From Aldehydirespirator sp965220345 (GTDB lineage Bacteria > Actinomycetota > Acidimicrobiia > Acidimicrobiales > Aldehydirespiratoraceae), in the NCBI GenBank assembly GCA_965220345.1, contig OZ244822.1, positions 1,302,001 to 1,366,000 of the forward strand: 64,000 nt of DNA, given 5' to 3'. Positions within the stretch are counted from its first letter, which is position 1, and every line of letters starts with the position of its first letter. Below the pieces are notes generated by a model. That model saw only the letters and a list, made by a program, of their open reading frames with translations, did not search any database and was not told the DNA's origin. Positions 6,680 through 15,754 of the stretch are shown here, piece by piece. Made by a program: the position numbers and the translations under genes.

Positions 6680-8761
6680 ATGACGGTTATCGAGCGTGAA
6701 ACTACAACTGAGAGCGGTGGCTCTGACCGGCCTTTGACTCTGGTTGACGAGTTGGTGTTGACCCTGCTTAATGAGGAGTCCGGTTATTTCCGTCAGGTGC
6801 CAGGCTGGAATCTCAACTGTGCTGTCGTTGGCGGGGCTCTGGCTGAACTGTCGCTGCAGGGACGCATCGATACCGATTCTGACTCATTGATCTTCGTGGA
6901 CGGTACACCGACCGGCGACCCGACGTTGGACCCTTTGCTTAAAAAGATCGGAGCTTCAACCGGGCAGTACAACGCTCAGTATTGGATTGAGAAGCTTTTG
7001 CCAGAGGCTGAGCCGATTATCGATCAGACTCTTGAGCGTCTGACTGAGATGAACATTCTGCGGCATCACGACGGGGACTTCTGGTCGCTGGCGAAGATCG
7101 TCTGGGGTGAAGCAGACGGATCCGCTGAAAGTGCCTACGGCGAGGTAAATGACGATGATCCGATCAGCATGGAGTTCGTCAAGACTCGCATCTGCAGAGC
7201 CATCTTCACCGAAGAGATCCCGTCGCCTGTGGACGTGATCATTATCTGCCTCATCGATGTTTGCGATGTGCTGCATTTCATCTTCGAGTTGGACGAAGCA
7301 GCTGAACAGAGGGTGGCTGACATCTGCAAGATGGACCTGATCGGGCGCGCCATTGCCGACGCGGTTCGCGAGAACATCGCCGCGGTGCCGTTGGTCTCCG
7401 CCTCGCTCTCCAAGCAGATTCCCTCGGTGAAGCTGATTGACATGATCCGCAGCTCAAACGCTCGCAATGGTAATGTACCAGCGTTCTTCGCTGAACTTTA
7501 CAAAAAATACGGCCCTGTCTTCAAGATTAAGCAGCCTTTTCAGCAGCCTTTTACCTGCGTAGCCGGTCCCGAAGTCAATGCGTGGGTTCACCGTTATGGC
7601 CGACTGCATCTAACCTCACGGCATTATCTTGATAATTTTGAGGAAGTTTTTGGTGCAAAAGGATTTGTGTCTTCGCTTGATGGTACCGATCACTTCAAGT
7701 CTCGCAAGTCCTTTCAACCATCTTTTTCGCGTTCCAGATTCGCTGAACGATCTGATGAAATGCTCAATTATGGTCGCGACTGTATCTCCAATCTGGAAAT
7801 CGGCAGCGAGATTCCGTTAATCGAACTTGGGCATCGGGTCTGCAACTCGCAGATGTCGCCGTTGTTGTTAAATATTGACACTCAGGATGTCTTTGATGAT
7901 TTGAGTAAACTCATAAAACGAATTATGATAACGCATATTGCTGGCTACTTTCCCAACTTCATGATTAAGACTCCTGCGATGCGACGTCGAGCGAAACGCT
8001 TTGCTGGGCTTGTAGATCAGGTCTTGACTAGTCATACAGCTGCTCAACGAGCCGGTTGCCCCAGAGATTACACTGACGACCTGTTGAGCTTTAATACCAA
8101 CGACCGTCAGCTGATGCCCCAGGCCAACATGAGCTTAGCGGTCGTCACCGCCCTGATAAATTCCATATATCTCGGGCAGCAGATGTCGACCTTAATGTAC
8201 TTAATACTGTCGCACCCTGAAATTTATCAGCAAGTCACCGCCGAGGCTGATGCAGTATTCGGTGAAGACGGCAAAGTTGATTTCGAAGCTTTCACTGGCC
8301 CGGCAACTGATGTAACTCAGCGAGTGGTCAAGGAAAATTTGCGCATGTATCCCACGATATTTTCATCATTCCGCCATGTGATAAACAGTTGCTTTATCGG
8401 TGGATATCAAATGTCAATGGGAGAAAGGGTTTGGGTACTGACAACAGTCACTCACTATCTAAACGATCAATTTCCAGAGCCAATGAAGTTTGACATTGAC
8501 AGATACAAGCCTCCGCGTGAAGAGCATCTCGGCACTGGATATGCACCGTTCGGGCTCGGTACTCATAGCTGTCTTGGCCAACGTATAGTTACCCTGCAAC
8601 TAGTAATCAACACTCTGATGTTGTCACATTACTTTGAAATGCAACTAGTCAACAAGAAATCCGAGATTAAGATGAATAGGTTGCCTGTGCCGGGCTTGGC
8701 AGTGAAAAAGCAAATCAAAGCCCGCTTCGTTGCGCGCCGTCACGAATTATCCAAGCCCTGA
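6680..8761 (+). CDS. GPP34 (GOLPH3-like) domain fused to cytochrome P450
   Basis: A 693-residue two-domain protein. Residues about 18-225 (LTLVDELVLTLLNEESG..., GGALAELSLQGRID) match the GPP34 fold of Golgi phosphoprotein 3, which in eukaryotes binds phosphatidylinositol-4-phosphate and in bacteria is of unclear role. Residues about 255-690 are a P450: ExxR in VVKENLRMYP, heme loop FGLGTHSCLGQ with cysteine near 631. The I-helix stretch (about ALINSIYLGQQMSTLMYL) lacks the usual A/G-G-x-x-T pattern. The P450 resembles CYP51/CYP120-like classes more than its neighbour at 3513. Start: ATG with AAAGGA about 8 nt upstream. Base composition changes at the junction: 37 of 60 G+C at 7381-7440, 27 of 60 at 7501-7560, 19 of 60 at 7861-7920. 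The stop sits in a short tandem repeat. Confidence 0.88.
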   Translation: MTVIERETTTESGGSDRPLTLVDELVLTLLNEESGYFRQVPGWNLNCAVVGGALAELSLQGRIDTDSDSLIFVDGTPTGDPTLDPLLKKIGASTGQYNAQYWIEKLLPEAEPIIDQTLERLTEMNILRHHDGDFWSLAKIVWGEADGSAESAYGEVNDDDPISMEFVKTRICRAIFTEEIPSPVDVIIICLIDVCDVLHFIFELDEAAEQRVADICKMDLIGRAIADAVRENIAAVPLVSASLSKQIPSVKLIDMIRSSNARNGNVPAFFAELYKKYGPVFKIKQPFQQPFTCVAGPEVNAWVHRYGRLHLTSRHYLDNFEEVFGAKGFVSSLDGTDHFKSRKSFQPSFSRSRFAERSDEMLNYGRDCISNLEIGSEIPLIELGHRVCNSQMSPLLLNIDTQDVFDDLSKLIKRIMITHIAGYFPNFMIKTPAMRRRAKRFAGLVDQVLTSHTAAQRAGCPRDYTDDLLSFNTNDRQLMPQANMSLAVVTALINSIYLGQQMSTLMYLILSHPEIYQQVTAEADAVFGEDGKVDFEAFTGPATDVTQRVVKENLRMYPTIFSSFRHVINSCFIGGYQMSMGERVWVLTTVTHYLNDQFPEPMKFDIDRYKPPREEHLGTGYAPFGLGTHSCLGQRIVTLQLVINTLMLSHYFEMQLVNKKSEIKMNRLPVPGLAVKKQIKARFVARRHELSKP

Positions 8762-8796
8762 AGCCGCAAACCTGAAGTTTCGACCTTGAAGTTCCG
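8757..8796 (+). repeat. Short imperfect tandem repeat over a stop codon
   Basis: CCTGAAG at 8757 and 8771 and CCTTGAAG at 8784 lie about 14 bp apart; the first copy includes the TGA of the P450 fusion gene. Confidence 0.6.
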
Positions 8797-8869
8797 ACAG
8801 CCTCTAACCCGCTGTTGGCTTGCCTTCTAGCTTGCTCGGTACCTAAAGCTCAGTAATCCTGCGATCACA

Positions 8870-11320
8870 TCAGCCCGACTCTTGATTTGCTTGCGCCGGG
8901 GCGGTTTGCTCATGGCGTTGATATATCTCATCGGCAGCCACGTCGATGTCATCCCAGAGTCTTTGCACCGTTGACCGCAAGCGCATGTTCTCGTAAGCAC
9001 CCCAGATCGTCATAGCGGGCGGCACCACCAAAACCGCAACAAGCAGTGAATAGCCGATCGATATCGCCGCGACGATACCGAACTGCCGAAAACCGTCAAG
9101 TGGTGCCAAGATCAGCACACCGAAACCGAACGCTGTTGTCATCGCTGATGCCAGCAGCGCTGAGCCGCTGCCAGAAAGCGCCCGAATAGCAGCAGTCTCA
9201 GGTTTGCGCACCCGGGCGAACTCTTCTCGATAGCGATGGATTATGTGAATCGTGTAGTCCACGCCTATACCGACCGACAACGCAACGATGTTGGCAGTGA
9301 GCAGCGAGTAGGAAACCCCTAGAAGCGCCATCGTGCCCATCACCCAGATCAGCACCAGCACGATCGGACCTACTGCCAGCACGGACAGCATCGGACGACG
9401 CAGCGTCGCCCAAAAGAAGATCGCGAGGATGGTGGTAGCCACAAGGACTGTGGTGGTTATTGATTCGGTCTGCCCGTCGGTGATCAGTTCGTTTATCGCT
9501 GAAGCCAAGACGCTTTCGGAGGTGACTGTGAGAGCAGCGTCGTCGCCGTCCCAGAGTTCCTCAATTTCTTGCTGAAGCACAGCGTTGGTCGGGTCGTCGT
9601 TAAGCGAAGAAAATCGCAGCAAGATGGCATCCTCGCCGTCCGGGTTGTTGACCAGGATGCTTCTCAGGTCGGGATTGGCGATCTCGATGTTGTCGAGCAG
9701 TTCTTGCATTAGTGCCGGGTTGAGTTGCACTTCCGCAGGCGCATCTGCGACCAGGTCGGCGTAAGTGGGTTCCAGAGGCCCAGCCGCACTCTGAGGCCGC
9801 TGCTGCTCATCAGCGAAAGAATTGGTCAAGTCTCGAATGTTTAGCAGTGTGCGGGCTTCGGTCGCTTCGGCTTTTATGAGTATTCGAGCCTGTTCGGTGG
9901 ATCCACCCACCGCCTCATCAAGGGTCTCAAGATCTTTGGTGAGGCTGCCGTCGCGAGGCAGAATATCGCGGATCTCGAACCCGGATTTCAGTCCCGTTGC
10001 CGCGAAACCGAACAGAGCCGTGATCGCCAGCACAACGATCAGATACGGTGCTGGGCGACGTGATACTGCGGTGCCGATTACTTCCGCAGCTCGTTCAATG
10101 CCTGGCAGTGCCCCCGAGACAAGCCGCGGTTCCTTTAGCGTGCCGCGAGCTTCTCGTCGTTGGTCAATGATGGTTCGTCCGGCTGGTATCAGCGACATCA
10201 TTATTAGGAAACTCAGTCCCACACCCAGCGCTGTGACCACACCGAAGTCACCGATCGGATCAACAGGCGAGAACAGGATCGACAAGAAACTGCCCATTGT
10301 GGTGAGTGCCGCTAACGCGATCGGAACACCGACTGTATTCAAACCGTTTCGAACCGCCTCTAGCACCGGTTCGCCTTCAACTCGCTTCTCGCGATAGTGC
10401 GACAAGATCTGTATTGAGTAGTCGACCGTGAGGCTGATCAGGATGATCGGCACCGAGGCCGACACCGCACTCGGCGGACCGATAAAGCTCAAACCGCTGG
10501 GCCCGAGCCATCCCTCCACTCCCAGCACCCAGATCAACGAAAGGATCAGACCCACAACGGTCAGCATCAGATCCGTGCCGGTGCGCATGAACAGCAGAAT
10601 CAAACCCGCAACCAGAAGCAACGCCAGTCCGATCAGAGGTGCCACGCCTTCTTCAGTGGCGCGCCGGTATTCGTCTTCGATCGCGGTCAATGACACCGTG
10701 CTGGCATCCAACGGCCCCTCAGAGGAGGCAGCTAGATCGGCGATTTCCCGCTCGGCGGTTTGGACTGCTTCTTCGTCTGTGTTGTTCAAGCGAACTATGA
10801 CAACCGCAACAGGAGTACCGTTTTCGTCGATACCAGTCAGAGAGTCAAGCACGGCTTCTATCTGGTCGAGGTTGTTGCTTGATCCGAGATTCTCAGAAGT
10901 TGCTGCTGCGCTGTTAATGCCTGCGGCCACTAGGGACGGCGAGATGATCGGATCGGTTCGCGCCAACAGCTGCGCCAGCTCCTGATCCGCCAGGATCGCG
11001 TCGGTGAGGGTGTCCATCTGGGCGAACGCTTCAGGCGTGCGCACCTCAAGTTCGGCGAGGCCTTCAGGCAGCCCCTCCTGACCGCGAAACAAGACTGTGG
11101 TTAAAGCAGCGTCGCTCTCGTCGAACAACTCATCAAGTTCTTCGATTGCGAGGCGCACCGGGTGGTCCACCGGCACCAGGCCCACTGTGGTGCCGTCAAT
11201 GGATGGCTCGCGCTGCCCTATTCCTGCGACCATCACAATAGTGAGGAGTGCCAGAACGAGCAGCGTGACTTTCGGCCGAGCAGTTACCAGCTGGCTAAAC
11301 CATTGGAGCAACCTAATCAC
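8870..11320 (-). CDS. RND-superfamily (MMPL-type) exporter
   Basis: 816-residue integral membrane protein with the duplicated RND layout: an N-terminal helix (about residues 16-31), a periplasmic domain, a bundle of helices, then a second periplasmic domain and helix bundle. Both bundles contain the proton-relay type motif with a charged residue in TM4 (TVDYSIQILSHYREK and VDYTIHIIHRYREE). These hydrophobe/amphiphile exporters move lipids, hopanoids or other hydrophobic compounds out through the membrane using proton force. No adaptor protein or outer-membrane factor lies nearby, as is usual for actinobacterial MMPL proteins. Substrate unknown. Confidence 0.9.
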   Translation of the reverse strand: MIRLLQWFSQLVTARPKVTLLVLALLTIVMVAGIGQREPSIDGTTVGLVPVDHPVRLAIEELDELFDESDAALTTVLFRGQEGLPEGLAELEVRTPEAFAQMDTLTDAILADQELAQLLARTDPIISPSLVAAGINSAAATSENLGSSNNLDQIEAVLDSLTGIDENGTPVAVVIVRLNNTDEEAVQTAEREIADLAASSEGPLDASTVSLTAIEDEYRRATEEGVAPLIGLALLLVAGLILLFMRTGTDLMLTVVGLILSLIWVLGVEGWLGPSGLSFIGPPSAVSASVPIILISLTVDYSIQILSHYREKRVEGEPVLEAVRNGLNTVGVPIALAALTTMGSFLSILFSPVDPIGDFGVVTALGVGLSFLIMMSLIPAGRTIIDQRREARGTLKEPRLVSGALPGIERAAEVIGTAVSRRPAPYLIVVLAITALFGFAATGLKSGFEIRDILPRDGSLTKDLETLDEAVGGSTEQARILIKAEATEARTLLNIRDLTNSFADEQQRPQSAAGPLEPTYADLVADAPAEVQLNPALMQELLDNIEIANPDLRSILVNNPDGEDAILLRFSSLNDDPTNAVLQQEIEELWDGDDAALTVTSESVLASAINELITDGQTESITTTVLVATTILAIFFWATLRRPMLSVLAVGPIVLVLIWVMGTMALLGVSYSLLTANIVALSVGIGVDYTIHIIHRYREEFARVRKPETAAIRALSGSGSALLASAMTTAFGFGVLILAPLDGFRQFGIVAAISIGYSLLVAVLVVPPAMTIWGAYENMRLRSTVQRLWDDIDVAADEIYQRHEQTAPAQANQESG

Positions 11321-11347
11321 AGAATCTCACATTAGCAGCCGTGGGTA

Positions 11348-11845
11348 TCAAGGCCGTCCATCGCCGTCACCCTCTGGGAGAGTCTCGGCTGCGGTTTCCA
11401 CAAGCTGGTCGAGTATCCCGCCGAGCCATTCATAAAGCATGTAGCGAGCCATGTCATGTCCAGTGTCGCCGAGATCAGCGGGATCAAACGATACCGCACC
11501 CACTTCCAGAGTGTTGCCCAAATACAGCCGCAAGCTGTTGAAGGTTTGCAGCCAGGCAGAAACCGCCTCAGCAGCGATCACGCCAGCCGCCAGTCCGGAC
11601 TCGACCGTGTCGATGGCCTCTAGGCGGTGCTTCAACAGTGGCACAGCGGCCATTTCCCAGAACTCGTCGGAAGCTTTCTCGTCCTGAATATGCACAGGCG
11701 GCTGGAAACGCAGCATAGAAGCGTCGCTGCCTTCGGTGAGCAACTCTCGGAACTGTTGCAGCACCGTCGCCAGACCAGAGCGTTCATCGTCGCGCAAGTT
11801 CACGGCGATGCCGTCGGGCCCGTGTCGGAACCTGCGTCGTGCCAT
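11348..11845 (-). CDS. DUF2017 family protein
   Basis: 165 residues, soluble, mostly helical. It begins RRRFRHGPDGIAVNLRDDER and has the helical core LQTFNSLRLYLGNTLEV typical of DUF2017 proteins, an actinobacterial family without assigned function. It lies directly downstream of clpS (21 bp), the usual arrangement in actinobacteria, which suggests a link to Clp proteolysis; that link is inference. Confidence 0.8.
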   Translation of the reverse strand: MARRRFRHGPDGIAVNLRDDERSGLATVLQQFRELLTEGSDASMLRFQPPVHIQDEKASDEFWEMAAVPLLKHRLEAIDTVESGLAAGVIAAEAVSAWLQTFNSLRLYLGNTLEVGAVSFDPADLGDTGHDMARYMLYEWLGGILDQLVETAAETLPEGDGDGRP

Positions 11846-11865
11846 CGCCGTAGTCGAGCCGCCGG

Positions 11866-12192
11866 TCAGTCCTGCTCAAGCACAGCCCAGAGGCCGTGCT
11901 CATGGAGCCGGTAGGCATCGAATTCGGCTTTCTCAAGAGGCCCAGATGCCACCACGGCTTTGCCTTCTGTGTGAACCTGCATCATCAACCGGTGCGCCTT
12001 GGCGGTCGAATAGCCGAACAGTTTGCGGAACACGTAAACCACATACGACATCAGATTGACCGGGTCATCTAGGACGATCACCTTCCAGGGTAGATCAGGC
12101 CGTCGGTCGGTCTCATCCACTGGGTCTTTCACAGGAGCGGTAACCGGAGAGGCCGCACTCAGAGAATGCGCAGAGAAATCCATTTTGGTCAT
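11866..12192 (-). CDS. clpS: ATP-dependent Clp protease adaptor ClpS
   Basis: 108 residues. ClpS brings N-degron substrates to the ClpC/ClpA unfoldase. The core PWKVIVLDDPVNLMSYVVYV holds the substrate-binding Asp-Asp/Asn-x-Met region, followed by AHRLMMQVHTEGKAVVASG, diagnostic of the family. The N-terminal 30 residues are disordered, as usual. Its ATG overlaps the stop of ctaA (ATGA, 12189-12192), so the two genes are translationally coupled despite unrelated roles. Confidence 0.93.
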   Translation of the reverse strand: MTKMDFSAHSLSAASPVTAPVKDPVDETDRRPDLPWKVIVLDDPVNLMSYVVYVFRKLFGYSTAKAHRLMMQVHTEGKAVVASGPLEKAEFDAYRLHEHGLWAVLEQD

Positions 12193-13148
12193 GGCTGCAC
12201 CCCAAGCAGAGTTTGGCTGTCCGTAGCTCCGCTGTCAATCGGCCTGGTGTCTGTGAAGCCGCGGCTCAAGGCTGCCTCGTTAGGCGCTGTCGGCTCATAG
12301 GCCGCCTTGATTATCTGAATCCAAGTGATCGAAGCTAGAGTAACATGAATCCCCACAAGAAGCACTGGTACACCCAGAAAATACTGTGCATAGCCAATCA
12401 CTGCTTGCACGATCAGCAGTTCTGCGATTCTTCGCATACGGACTTGCTTAGCTGATCCAGACACCCGCAGCCTCCAATAAACCCAGATCACCAGCACTAA
12501 CAGTGCAATAGCGATGATGCTGTGAACTCGTGCCACTTCACGCACCAACAGAGGCAGCCGTTCGGCGCGACTGTCCCCAGCGTGAGGGCCAGCTCCTGTG
12601 ACCAGAGTGCCGCTGATCAGCAAAGCAGCTGAGACAACCACCACAGACCACAACAACAGGCGGGTGATGGCACCGGCAGCGACTGTGTCACGGTCCGCGG
12701 TGTCAGATCTGATGTCATGGTCACGGGCTTTCACGTCAAGCACCGCAGCGTTCCATAGCAGCACCATCGACAACAAGAAATGCCCCATCGTGAAGCGAGG
12801 ATCCAGCTCTGACAGCACCAGCAAAGCCCCTAATCCAACTTGAGCAAGCACGCCAGCCACCAGACCTAGCGACAACCAAACCAGATCAACCCGTCGCGGT
12901 CGTCGCCGCCAAGAGCCCAGCACGGCTGCGATCACAGCAATCGCCACAACCCCAGTGAAGAGCCGGTTAATGAACTCAACCAGAGCGTGAAACTCAAGGT
13001 CCGCCACAAAGCGATCCTCCGAGCAGGTGGGCCAGTCTTCGCACCCCAAACCCGACCCAGTGAGTCGCACTGAAACACCAGTCACGACAATCGCAGCAAG
13101 TGCCCACAAAGCAAATCGGGTGAGCCGAGCATAAGCAGACGGAGTCAC
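12189..13148 (-). CDS. ctaA: Heme A synthase (CtaA/COX15)
   Basis: 319-residue membrane protein with eight predicted helices that oxidises the C8 methyl of heme O to the formyl group of heme A. Seen: the N-terminal substrate loop VRLTGSGLGCEDWPTCSED with the paired cysteines typical of many bacterial CtaA proteins, the heme-ligand histidine segments (EFINRLFTG, MGHFLLSMV) and LVTGAGPHAGD in the second half. Divergent from ctaB, with which it makes the prosthetic group for the adjacent oxidase operon. Confidence 0.93.
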   Translation of the reverse strand: MTPSAYARLTRFALWALAAIVVTGVSVRLTGSGLGCEDWPTCSEDRFVADLEFHALVEFINRLFTGVVAIAVIAAVLGSWRRRPRRVDLVWLSLGLVAGVLAQVGLGALLVLSELDPRFTMGHFLLSMVLLWNAAVLDVKARDHDIRSDTADRDTVAAGAITRLLLWSVVVVSAALLISGTLVTGAGPHAGDSRAERLPLLVREVARVHSIIAIALLVLVIWVYWRLRVSGSAKQVRMRRIAELLIVQAVIGYAQYFLGVPVLLVGIHVTLASITWIQIIKAAYEPTAPNEAALSRGFTDTRPIDSGATDSQTLLGVQP

Positions 13149-13232
13149 GTTTTGATGGTAGGGGCGTTTTGAGAGTAGAACCCGCTGGGTCTCACTCTTG
13201 CCTGGTGTTTAGCAGTCTTAGATGAGTCCGTT

Positions 13233-13244
13233 GGTCATATGACC
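13233..13244. promoter_or_regulatory. 12-bp perfect palindrome between ctaA and ctaB
   Basis: GGTCATATGACC lies 24 bp before the ctaB start in the 120-bp divergent region between the two heme A genes. It has the size of a dimeric repressor or activator site; no regulator is identified. Confidence 0.4.
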
Positions 13245-13268
13245 GGCGCGATCTTCTAGCCTGCAAGC

Positions 13269-14168
13269 GTGACCGAAACTGTGACCGCAGTCGTGCGCTC
13301 ACCACGTCGAGCCCGAGCTGCCGCGTTCGTTGCTTTGACCAAGCCCCGCATTGTCGAACTGCTGCTAGTCACCACCGTTCCGTCAATGATCCTGGCTGAA
13401 GGGGGGCTGCCATCGCTATGGCTCATCGCAGCCACCATCACAGGCGGTGCCATGTCAGCAGGTGGTGCCAACGCTTTGAACATGTACATCGACCGTGACA
13501 TTGACAAGTTGATGTATCGCACCCGCAATCGACCGCTGGTCACCGGCGCGGTAAAGCCCGGCGAGGCAGCAGTATTCGCATCGGCGCTGATAGCTGTGTC
13601 GTTTGTTTGGCTTTGGGTTTTTACGAACCTGCTAGCCGCAGCGCTCGCTACCGCAGCGGCTGCCTTCTACGTATTCGTGTATTCACTGTGGCTGAAACGC
13701 ACCTCGGTACGCAACATCGTGATCGGCGGTGCCGCTGGGGCGATGCCGACCTTGGTGGGCTGGGCTGCGGTCACAGGCTCACTTGATTGGCCGCCGCTGG
13801 TGCTGTTCGCGGTGATCTTTTACTGGACACCGCCGCATTTCTGGGCTCTGGCGATTCGTTACCGCAGCGATTATCAGGCTGCTGAGGTTCCTATGCTGCC
13901 AGCGGTGATGAGCCTCAAAGCCACGGCTCAGCGCATCGTGGCCTACACAGTGGTGCTGGTGGCGTTGTCTTTGCTGCTGGTGCCTGTGGCTGACATGGGC
14001 ATCGTTTATCTGCTAGCGGCGAGCATCGCTGGTGCGGGTTTTATGGGTTTGGCGCTTGATGTGCTTCGTAATCCCGACCCCACAAGGTCGTTGCGGTTGT
14101 TCGGTTGGTCGAATGCTTATGTCATGATTTTGTTTGCCGCGGTCGCGGCTGACGTGCTCATTGTGTAG
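13269..14168 (+). CDS. ctaB: Protoheme IX farnesyltransferase
   Basis: 299-residue UbiA-type membrane prenyltransferase converting heme B to heme O. The first Asp-rich motif is NMYIDRDIDKLMYRTRNRPL and the second region YRSDYQAAEVPMLP, both standard for CtaB/CyoE. GTG start with no strong RBS. It heads the oxidase operon and precedes the subunit I-like gene by 13 bp. Confidence 0.94.
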   Translation: MTETVTAVVRSPRRARAAAFVALTKPRIVELLLVTTVPSMILAEGGLPSLWLIAATITGGAMSAGGANALNMYIDRDIDKLMYRTRNRPLVTGAVKPGEAAVFASALIAVSFVWLWVFTNLLAAALATAAAAFYVFVYSLWLKRTSVRNIVIGGAAGAMPTLVGWAAVTGSLDWPPLVLFAVIFYWTPPHFWALAIRYRSDYQAAEVPMLPAVMSLKATAQRIVAYTVVLVALSLLLVPVADMGIVYLLAASIAGAGFMGLALDVLRNPDPTRSLRLFGWSNAYVMILFAAVAADVLIV

Positions 14169-14181
14169 CATCGCTTCTGAG

Positions 14182-15744
14182 ATGACGCTGACCGAACCGG
14201 CCACCGCGGACTCGCAGGCCGTCCCCGAAGCCGATACCGCAGCCGCATCACCAGAGGTCTCACCCCCCGACTCTGCGGTGCAGGCTCTGGCTCAACCTTT
14301 CGTAACCAGCGACGGCACTGCCGTTGGTCGACTGTTCGTGTCAGCCTCGTTGATCTGGGCGCTAGCCGCTGCGGTAGTCGGAGCGCTGCTCGCATTCGGT
14401 CGCAGCGACGCGGTAGAACCTGCCGACCTCTTCGCGGGGCTTAACGCTTATTTCCGCATGTGGACCCTTTACCGGGTGTCGCTGCTGTTGCTGGTGTTGT
14501 TGCCGTTGCTTTTAGGTGTGGCCATGGTGGTGGTGCCAAAGCAGGTTGGTGCCAGCAACTTGGCTTTCCCGCGTGCGGCTTTGGCATCGTTTTGGGCATG
14601 GCTCATCGGCTCTGTGATCATGGTGGTTTCGGTTCTCGCCGGAGGAGGATGGGGCGCTCTTGACGGGGTAACTAGCAACGAGAGAGATGCCATCGCTTTG
14701 ACGCTGCTCGGCACCGGCATGGTGATCGTGGCTTTGCTCATGGGCACCGTGTCGCTGGCAACGACAGTGATCACTCTGCGCGGTCCAGACATGAGCCTTC
14801 TCGAAGTGCCGCCTTTCGCTTGGTCGATGCTTGTGGCATCAGCGGTGTGGCTGTTCACTCTGCCGATTGCTGTCGCCAACATCGTGGTGGTGTATGCGGA
14901 TCTGCGCGGTCGCCCAGCGATTGCTTTCGGCCAGGCCGAAGGCCCCGACATTTGGCTGCAACTTGATTGGCTGTTTGAGCAGCCAGCCGTTTATCTCATG
15001 GCGGTGCCGGTGTTGGGCATCGCCACCCAAGCAGTTAGCAAAGTGCTCAGCACTCGCCTCGATCGCACTGAGATGATAGCCGTGATCATTGTGCCGTTCG
15101 GGTTGTTGGCAGTAGGCGGCTGGTCACAAGACTATTTCACAGCTCCTCAGGATCTGCGTGACGGGCTGATCTACGTAGTGTTTGGCCTAGCCGCGATAGT
15201 GCCGGTCGCAGCATTGATAGGCGGTTTGGGTCAGCAGGTGATGCAAAACCCGAAAGTATCCGAGCAGCTGCTTGATGCTCGCATGATCGGCGCAGCGTTG
15301 GCTTTGATGCTTTTGGCTGCGGCGACCATGACGGGGGCATTGCGAGTAATCGAGCCTCTGGATCTACTTGAAAGCTCTGCTACTTGGGCGGTGTTCCACG
15401 GCGTGGTCACAGCGTCGTTGATAGCAGGCTTCGTAGCGCTGTTCCACTGGTCAAAGGAGCTATTTGGGGCATCAGTATCGAAACAGGCCAGCGCCGCTAG
15501 TGTGCTATTGGTGGGAGCAGGTGGCGGACTGCTAGTGCTGTCCGATCTGCTCTCCGCTTTCATTTCTGATGACTCTGATCTCATGGACTTAGCACTAGAC
15601 GGGAGCGTGATCCTAAACGTGGTGAACTTCGTGGGCTCTGTTGCACTTGTCGCGGGTGTCGCTGCTGGCGTGGCTGGCGTAGCAGCGGCGTTGCGAACTG
15701 GTATCGGCGCTAGTGCTTCAGCACAACAGGTCGCATCGACATGA
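14182..15744 (+). CDS. Heme-copper oxidase subunit I-like protein lacking metal ligands
   Basis: About 520 residues with roughly twelve membrane helices after a 45-residue Pro/Ala-rich N-terminus. It aligns by eye with the true subunit I at 18474: TLYRVSL matches TMHGVTM, GASNLAFPRAALASFWAW matches GARDVAFPRLNALSFWIW, QPAVYLMAVPVLG matches HPEVYIIILPAFG, WSQDYF matches WAHHMF, AVFHGV matches AHFHYV. So the helix II heme a ligand, all three CuB ligands and the heme a3 ligand are replaced; only the second helix X histidine remains, and the protein has just two histidines. It cannot be a normal terminal oxidase. Role is unknown: scaffold, assembly or regulatory partner are possible. Start ATG at 14182 chosen because a longer frame would overlap ctaB. 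Confidence 0.8.
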   Translation: MTLTEPATADSQAVPEADTAAASPEVSPPDSAVQALAQPFVTSDGTAVGRLFVSASLIWALAAAVVGALLAFGRSDAVEPADLFAGLNAYFRMWTLYRVSLLLLVLLPLLLGVAMVVVPKQVGASNLAFPRAALASFWAWLIGSVIMVVSVLAGGGWGALDGVTSNERDAIALTLLGTGMVIVALLMGTVSLATTVITLRGPDMSLLEVPPFAWSMLVASAVWLFTLPIAVANIVVVYADLRGRPAIAFGQAEGPDIWLQLDWLFEQPAVYLMAVPVLGIATQAVSKVLSTRLDRTEMIAVIIVPFGLLAVGGWSQDYFTAPQDLRDGLIYVVFGLAAIVPVAALIGGLGQQVMQNPKVSEQLLDARMIGAALALMLLAAATMTGALRVIEPLDLLESSATWAVFHGVVTASLIAGFVALFHWSKELFGASVSKQASAASVLLVGAGGGLLVLSDLLSAFISDDSDLMDLALDGSVILNVVNFVGSVALVAGVAAGVAGVAAALRTGIGASASAQQVAST

Positions 15745-15754
15745 GAACCTGGCT

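Noticed and set aside
10428..10985. Plus-strand frames inside the RND exporter gene
   Set aside because: Antisense to a clear transporter; Ser/Thr/Arg-rich composition typical of reverse-frame translation.
14134..14181. Upstream start for the subunit I-like protein
   Set aside because: Would overlap the end of ctaB by 35 bp and adds a sequence without family character.
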